Positions 59,191 to 64,000 of a stretch of 64,000 nt of DNA are shown piece after piece (within the stretch, counting starts at the first letter, position 1; each line of letters starts with the position of its first letter). Source of the DNA: Microbispora siamensis (lineage in GTDB: Bacteria; Actinomycetota; Actinomycetes; Streptosporangiales; Streptosporangiaceae). Below the pieces are notes generated by a model that was not told where the DNA came from, made no database searches, and saw nothing but the letters and a program-made list of their open reading frames with translations. Both the position numbers and the translations under genes were made by a program. The DNA lies in assembly GCF_016863095.1 (NCBI RefSeq), contig NZ_BOOF01000019.1:30372-94371 (forward strand), written 5' to 3'.

Positions 59191-60156
59191 CTAACGGCTG
59201 GAAGGCAATTCGGGGAAGTTCCCGTTGAGCACCTTCAGGCTATTTTCATAGCGGACCCTGATGAGGGTTTTGAGCCTTTCTATCGCCGGTTTGTTCCGGC
59301 TGATTATCGCGCGTTGGCTGTCGGCATAGGCCGCTAGCCTGATTCCGCTGTAGTTGACCTTCAGGCGGCATCGCTCGTCGGCCGTTGCCGTCCTGATCTC
59401 GTCTGGTCCAGGACCCGCGGGAGTTCCACCCGGCGAGACCTCTCCCCGCTTGGTCCACCGCTTGTCCGTCTCGGCTTCCCAGGTGCGCCGGTATTGAAAG
59501 CCCGCGTCCTTCATACACCGGCTCCACAATTCCTCGGCGAGCTCAACGCGATCATCGGCGTAACCGGCAGTCGCAGCGTCCTCCATGAATGAGTAGAGAT
59601 TCTTGTACGCTGACGGTGCAGCGGGCGTCGTGTTGTCGGGGCCGGGCGTATTCCCGTTGAGTATGGATTGCGCTTCGCCGTCGCACCCGTTTTTGGGAAC
59701 CTTCATGCCCTTGTATTCGGAGATCGAGCCGGTGAAGATGGGTTCGTAGCTCGGTGGAATCTGATATCCGCGTATCCCGTCGAGGGCTGCGGCGATGCCG
59801 GCCTGCTGCTCCGGAGGGCCGATATAGCCGTAACGGGACACGTCTCTGGCTCCGAGCCAGCCCAGGTAAGCCGCATTCCTCGGATAGTTCACGGGCGAGG
59901 TGTCGTGGGGCTTCATCTTGAAGTGGTATCGGGCCAGACAGCGCGCTATCAGCTTGTACCGGGCCGTCTGCACGACCGATCGTCCTTGCGCGTCAAGATC
60001 GTATGCATCCAGTGGAAGAACCAGGTCCTTCTCCGAGGAGACCACAGGAAACCGACCTGGATCCTTCTCTGATTGCTGGGCGCACCCGGCGCCCAGCACG
60101 AGAACCAGAAGCAGCCCGCCTGTCATCCGCCAGGGGACGTTGGAGCCGGCCATCAT
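59191..60156 (-). CDS. lipoprotein of unknown function
   Basis: 321 residues. The lipoprotein signal LLLVLVLGAGCAQQSEK has its lipobox Cys at about 25. The mature protein has six Cys; LWSRCMKDAGFQYRR is a recurrent block of actinobacterial lipoproteins of unknown role that often lie near transport or antibiotic genes. The C-terminal AYADSQRAIISRNKPAIERLK is helical. Standing alone on the reverse strand, about 75 bases downstream of the next secreted gene. The base composition matches the AT-richer block. Confidence 0.65.
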   Translation of the reverse strand: MMAGSNVPWRMTGGLLLVLVLGAGCAQQSEKDPGRFPVVSSEKDLVLPLDAYDLDAQGRSVVQTARYKLIARCLARYHFKMKPHDTSPVNYPRNAAYLGWLGARDVSRYGYIGPPEQQAGIAAALDGIRGYQIPPSYEPIFTGSISEYKGMKVPKNGCDGEAQSILNGNTPGPDNTTPAAPSAYKNLYSFMEDAATAGYADDRVELAEELWSRCMKDAGFQYRRTWEAETDKRWTKRGEVSPGGTPAGPGPDEIRTATADERCRLKVNYSGIRLAAYADSQRAIISRNKPAIERLKTLIRVRYENSLKVLNGNFPELPSSR

Positions 60157-60231
60157 GAAGCCTGCGATGCGTAGGACCGTGCCATCGAGCGAAACATGAT
60201 GGACCGCGCCGACGTATCGTTCATCTGATGA

Positions 60232-60930
60232 TTAGTACGCGGTCTTGTGGGAGGTGTACAGCCAGCCGGAGTCGTAAACGTAACCGTGCGCACGGACGAA
60301 GGTGGCCTGGTCCTTCCGGATTCCGGCGCTATAGGCCTCGTTGGTGCTGTAGACGTTGCGGTACAGGTTGCTCCCCCAACCGCAGAAGTGGGGATTGTTC
60401 GAGTTGTCCCACCAGCCTGTGGTGACTCGCTTATCTGGATAGTTGTAGAACTCGCCCATGACCGTCTCGTACATCTTGGTCCACGCGTAGCGCTTTCCGT
60501 CGGGTGCGATACCGTCGTTGTTCTGCCACTTGAAGGGACCCCATGAGTTGGGGTAGTAGTACACGCCGTCCAAATCCAATGGGCTGTTGACGGACTGCAG
60601 TTCCACCGCGCCTGGGTCGCTCAGCCAACTGCCGCACCATACGTCTGCGGCCGCGACCGCGGACACCGCTTCGCTAGATCGCTGCAGGGACGCGGAGGCC
60701 TTGTCCTTCTCGTTGAGAGGAAGGTCCTCAGGCGCGATCGGGCGGGGTGCGGGAGCCGGCCGTTTGAGGACTTCCAGCTCGGCGAGACGATCGGAGGATT
60801 GCGGCGCATCCGGACGGACCGGAGATGTGTCAATCCCGTCCGCGTTGGCCGTTGCCGGAAACGCGGCCAGTCCTGCTCCAATTCCGGCCACAACTACAGC
60901 GGTCAGCAAACAAGAGCGTCGTCGAGTCAT
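60232..60930 (-). CDS. secreted aromatic-rich protein, unknown family
   Basis: 232 residues from the ATG at 60930 (GGGAGGA seven bases upstream). The signal peptide SCLLTAVVVAGIGAGLAAFP is followed by a Pro/Ala/Ser linker to about residue 90. The folded part is rich in Tyr and Trp: VWCGSWLSDPGAVELQSVNS, GVYYYPNSWGPFKWQNNDG, VMGEFYNYPDKRVTTGWWDN and AHGYVYDSGWLYTSHKTAY. Two Cys in the folded part (VWCGSW and HFCGWG) likely pair. It could be a carbohydrate-binding or toxin-like secreted protein. I do not recognise the family. Confidence 0.6.
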   Translation of the reverse strand: MTRRRSCLLTAVVVAGIGAGLAAFPATANADGIDTSPVRPDAPQSSDRLAELEVLKRPAPAPRPIAPEDLPLNEKDKASASLQRSSEAVSAVAAADVWCGSWLSDPGAVELQSVNSPLDLDGVYYYPNSWGPFKWQNNDGIAPDGKRYAWTKMYETVMGEFYNYPDKRVTTGWWDNSNNPHFCGWGSNLYRNVYSTNEAYSAGIRKDQATFVRAHGYVYDSGWLYTSHKTAY

Positions 60931-61614
60931 AATCTTCCTCCCGAGGATGAGCTGATGCACCGGATGCGCCGACTCGGATAATGGTCGGACGGTAAATCCT
61001 TGACGGATGCGAGTTGCATACTGATCTTGATCTTGTTGAAACGGCGGCGGCAAGTAGCAAACATTGTGATACAAATCACAGGAGGTTTTTCGGTCGTTAA
61101 GGACGAATTTTGTGTCGCTAGAGGTCGCTGTTTCGGACATCTGGTGTGGGGGAATTCCTGCCGCCGGCCTCGATGACGCAGCGGCTGGTCGGGTGAAGCC
61201 CTCCACCCGCCCGCAGCGACCCCGCGTCCTGGGCGTTGAGCCGGGGCGGCTCGGCGACGCCGGCGTGGGCGCGCACCGTGCCGTTCCGGCGTTGCGCCGC
61301 GTCCCACACCGAGACGGGACGGGCGGCGATAGCCGCCTGTTCGACCTCGGTATCGTCCACGACGCCGAAGCGGATTCTCGCAGCGCGTTGTTCAGCTTCT
61401 GCAAGCGTTCCGGCAGGTCATGGGTGGCGTCCGCGCCGTCGAAGGCGACCACGCCCGCTGCTGGAAGATGCGCTCATCGAACTGTTCATCGTGGCCACCG
61501 ACATCTTCGGTGTCTTGGCGTGTCTGGGTGCCGGCCCTACCCGACCCCACCCGGGGGTTCGCGGTGAGCCGGGAGAGACGGGCACGGGAGGTTGAGCCGG
61601 CCGGGGGACGCGGG
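60931..61614. other. gap holding an IS1380-like relic
   Basis: 684 bases without an intact gene. The right half contains the transposase relic described separately. The left half (60931-61130) is the promoter zone of the secreted gene, with AT-rich runs. A few palindromic words were seen but no clear regulator site. Confidence 0.45.
61150..61500 (-). pseudogene. IS1380-family transposase fragment
   Basis: Reading leftward from about 61455 one frame gives VVAFDGADATHDLPERLQKL and NNALR. After a frameshift near 61380 another gives VVDDTEVEQAAIAARPVSVW and DAAQRRNGTVRAHAGVAEPP. These match, in order, the central IS1380-type region (DGAGATH block, then the EQA-AxLP-VW-DADGxxRxxAxVAEL stretch). 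The N- and C-terminal parts, including most catalytic residues, are missing. It is a relic in the AT-richer block, consistent with past mobility there. Assignment by memory of the family pattern. Confidence 0.5.
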
Positions 61615-63861
61615 TCAGGCGGCCGCGCCGTCCGACCCGCCCAGCTTCACCAGTTCCCGCAGGGTCGTGTGGGGGATGTCGATGCCGGCGAAGGTCAGGA
61701 ACCTTCCCATCGGCATCGACGAGGCCATCCGCAACCCGTTCTCGTCGTCCTCCTCGGGCCGCTCGTTCTTCCCGCCGGTGAGGACCCGTACGAGAGCGGG
61801 GCCGGCGAGAGGATGCGAGAGCCACTCGCCGAGCGTCGAGTCGAGCGACACCACGGGGACGACCGAGTCGCCGTCGAGGCTGATCGTCGTCTCGGCCACG
61901 ACGGACGAGGCGTTCTCGCCGATCTGGATCGTGTAGTCGCCCGGCGCGACCACCCACCGGCCGAGCGGGACGTCGTAGTACGCGAACGCCCGCCGGTCGA
62001 GGGAAAGGGTGATCGTGCGCGACTCGCCGGGGGCGAGGGAGACCTTCGTGAAGGCCCGCAGCTCCCGGGCCGGCCGCCGTACGGGACCCGCGGTGGTGGC
62101 CACGTAGACCTGCACGACGTGCTTGCCCGCCCGCTCTCCGGTGTTGGTCACCCGCACCGTGACGGTCGCCGTGTCGTCGCCCGTACGGGCGACGGTGAGG
62201 CCATCGACCGCGAACGTCGTGTAGCTCAGGCCGTGGCCGAACGGGTAGCGCACGGGCAGCTCGACCGTCTCGTAGTAGCGGTAGCCGACCATCACGCCCT
62301 CGCCGTAGCGCACGTGCCCGGCCTCGCCGGGGAAGTTGAGGTAGCTCGGCGTGTCCTGCAGCCGGACCGGGATGCTCTCGGCGAGGCGCCCGGAGGGGTT
62401 CACGACGCCGAAGAGGAGGTCGGCGACGGCGGAACCGCCCGCCTGTCCGAGCAGCCAGCCCTCCAGCACGGCGTCCACGTCGTCGTGCCAGCCCTCCATC
62501 GAGACGACGCCGCCGTTGGACAGGACGACCACCGTACGGCGGGCCGCGGCGGCGACGGCGCGGATCAGCTCGACCTGGACGGCGGGCAGGTCGATCGTCT
62601 CCCGGTCGAAGCCCTCCGACTCCTCCCGCTCGCCGAGGCCCGCGAAGACGACCGCGACGTCGGCGGACGACGCGGCCTCGGCCGCCGCCTCGCGAAGCTC
62701 CCGCGCGTCGCCCGACCCGTCCAGTGAGAACCCCTGGGCGTAGGCGACGTCCGGGGCGAGGGCGCGGATCGCGTCGAGCGCCGCGTCGACCCGGGTGGCG
62801 TTGATGTGGGAGCTGCCGCCGCCCTGAAACCGGGGCCTGGCCGCGAACTCGCCGATCACGGCGATGCGGGCGCTCGCCGAGAGGGGGAGCGTGCCGTTCT
62901 CGTTCTTGAGCAGCACGGCGCATTCGGCGGCGAGTTCGCGGGCGAGCGCGTGGTGGGCGTCGGCGTCGAACGCGCCGGACACGCCGTGGTGGCGTTCGGT
63001 GAGGGCGACGACGCGGCGCACGCTCGCGTTCACCACGGCCTCGTCGAGGTCGCCCGCGCGGACGGCGTCCACGACGCGCCGGTCGCTCGCGCCGCCGGTC
63101 CCCGGCATCTCCAGGTCCAGCCCGGCGGCCAGCGCGGCGACGCGGTCCTGGACCGCGCCCCAGTCGGAGACGACGACGCCGGTGAAGCCCCACTCGCGGC
63201 GCAGGACGTCGGTGAGCAGCCACCGGTTCTGCGAGGCGTGGACGCCGTTGACGCGGTTGTAGGAGCACATCACGGTGGCCGGCCGGGCCTGGGTGACCAC
63301 CCGCTCGAACGCGGGGAAGTAGATCTCGCGCAGCGTGCGCTCGTCCACGTCGGCGCTGACCCGCATGCGCTCGGTCTCCTGGTTGTTGGCCGCGAAGTGC
63401 TTGACCGACGCGCCCGGTCCCTCCGCCTGCAGCGCGGCGACGTGCGCCGCCCCGAGTACGCCGGAAAGCAGGGGGTCCTCCGAGTAGTACTCGAAGTTGC
63501 GCCCGCACAGCGGCGAGCGCTTGATGTTCACGCCGGGACCGAGCACGACCGCCACGCCGAGGGCCCGGCCCTCCCTGCCGATGGCGGCGCCGATCCGGGC
63601 GGCCACTTCGGGGTCCCAGCTCGACCCGACCGCGACCGCGGGCGGGAAGCAGGTGGCGGGGATGCTCTCGTTCAGGCCGAGGTGGTCGGATCCGCCGGCC
63701 TCGCGGCGTACGCCGTGCGGCCCGTCGCACAGCGTGATGGACGGAATCCCGGCCTCCTCCAGCGGTTTGGTCGTCCAGAAATCCCGGCCCGACAGCAGCG
63801 AGGCCTTCTGCTCCAGGGTGAGCGCGTTCAGCGCGAGCGCGTCGAGGTCGGTCCGGGCCAT
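61615..63861 (-). CDS. GH3-family beta-glucosidase
   Basis: 748 residues from the ATG at 63861 (AAAGGAG eight bases upstream). No signal peptide, so intracellular. The N-terminal barrel has VGSSWDPEVAARIGAAIGREGRALGVAVVL-type start in pieces, KHFAANNQETERMR (the substrate Lys/His block) and nucleophile D233 in GVVVSDWGAVQDR. The alpha/beta sandwich domain has GGGSSHINATRVDAA and acid-rich LGEREESEGFDRE, and the C-terminal FN3-like domain has YPFGHGLSYTTFAV. It cleaves terminal beta-linked glucose from oligosaccharides or glycosides. It stands apart from the importer operons; no regulator is adjacent in the window. Confidence 0.93.
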   Translation of the reverse strand: MARTDLDALALNALTLEQKASLLSGRDFWTTKPLEEAGIPSITLCDGPHGVRREAGGSDHLGLNESIPATCFPPAVAVGSSWDPEVAARIGAAIGREGRALGVAVVLGPGVNIKRSPLCGRNFEYYSEDPLLSGVLGAAHVAALQAEGPGASVKHFAANNQETERMRVSADVDERTLREIYFPAFERVVTQARPATVMCSYNRVNGVHASQNRWLLTDVLRREWGFTGVVVSDWGAVQDRVAALAAGLDLEMPGTGGASDRRVVDAVRAGDLDEAVVNASVRRVVALTERHHGVSGAFDADAHHALARELAAECAVLLKNENGTLPLSASARIAVIGEFAARPRFQGGGSSHINATRVDAALDAIRALAPDVAYAQGFSLDGSGDARELREAAAEAASSADVAVVFAGLGEREESEGFDRETIDLPAVQVELIRAVAAAARRTVVVLSNGGVVSMEGWHDDVDAVLEGWLLGQAGGSAVADLLFGVVNPSGRLAESIPVRLQDTPSYLNFPGEAGHVRYGEGVMVGYRYYETVELPVRYPFGHGLSYTTFAVDGLTVARTGDDTATVTVRVTNTGERAGKHVVQVYVATTAGPVRRPARELRAFTKVSLAPGESRTITLSLDRRAFAYYDVPLGRWVVAPGDYTIQIGENASSVVAETTISLDGDSVVPVVSLDSTLGEWLSHPLAGPALVRVLTGGKNERPEEDDENGLRMASSMPMGRFLTFAGIDIPHTTLRELVKLGGSDGAAA

Positions 63862-64000
63862 CGGGGAGGCTCCTTTCACGGGGAGGGTTCACAGCGTTTC
63901 CTGCCCCGGAGGGGAGCAGCGGCAGACAATCTTCCCCCGGCGGGGGACACGGGGGTCGCCGCGCGCGGCGGCGGGACGGCGTACGGCGGGCGGCCCGGCC

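Noticed and set aside
1..64000. CRISPR arrays, rRNA and tRNA genes
   Set aside because: No regularly spaced repeats, no conserved rRNA stretches and no cloverleaf-like sequence were seen by eye; a tRNA search tool was not available.

Overview
The window is very GC-rich with dense, short-spaced operons. It carries TTG/GTG starts, F420-type LLM oxidoreductase, DUF574-type methyltransferase, DUF6343, EACC1 and caspase-WD40 genes. Together these point to a filamentous high-GC actinomycete, most likely Streptosporangiales-like (inference; no rRNA or other phylogenetic marker is present). No rRNA, tRNA or CRISPR array was recognised.

Layout. 1-5.1 kb: an MFS efflux gene (cut by the window edge) and its TetR regulator with a palindromic operator; then a scar zone with a decayed tyrosine recombinase, a VapBC-like toxin-antitoxin pair and an IS3 orfB relic lying against a cytochrome P450 gene. 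5.3-14.2 kb: a LacI-controlled catabolic island. An M20 peptidase and LacI face a long operon of binding protein, single-domain ABC ATPase, permease, phosphotriesterase-like hydrolase, GATase1-like protein, nucleoside hydrolase and ribokinase-like kinase, suggesting uptake and stepwise breakdown of a nucleoside-like or ribosyl compound. 14.2-17.3 kb: secreted or lipid-anchored proteins (YVTN propeller, lamin-tail domain, small exported protein). 17.4-28.6 kb: a starch/maltodextrin island with malR, malEFG, an intracellular neopullulanase-like GH13 and a 1446-residue secreted enzyme with two GH13 catalytic domains, two CBM25 and one FN3.

29-35.5 kb: YchJ-like protein, two related small secreted proteins of an unrecognised Cys-pair family, a frameshifted gene, a ROK regulator, a DUF574 methyltransferase and small membrane proteins. 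35.6-41.2 kb: LLM oxidoreductase, SnoaL-like protein, IclR regulator, DUF1214-like protein, SDR and sulfotransferase, linked by three copies of a KstR-like palindrome AGAACGNGTTCT. 41.2-44.7 kb: a two-gene EACC1 plus caspase/EF-hand/six-TM/seven-WD40 module, a candidate conflict (defence or programmed-death) system. 44.8-54.8 kb: an orphan RbsA-type ATPase and DeoR regulator divergent from a GH2 enzyme with a PA14 domain and a complete sugar ABC importer with two permeases (YtfQRT-YjfF layout), with perfect hairpins on both sides of the binding-protein gene.

55.1-61.1 kb is visibly more AT-rich: a Tat-exported M15 peptidase, a small membrane protein, a 739-residue DUF1906 protein with peptidoglycan-binding-like repeats but no signal peptide, a lipoprotein, a secreted protein and an IS1380-like relic; it may be laterally acquired. 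61.6-63.9 kb: a GH3 beta-glucosidase. Overall the window is an accessory, polysaccharide- and glycoside-oriented part of an actinomycete chromosome, with local regulators beside nearly every catabolic operon.
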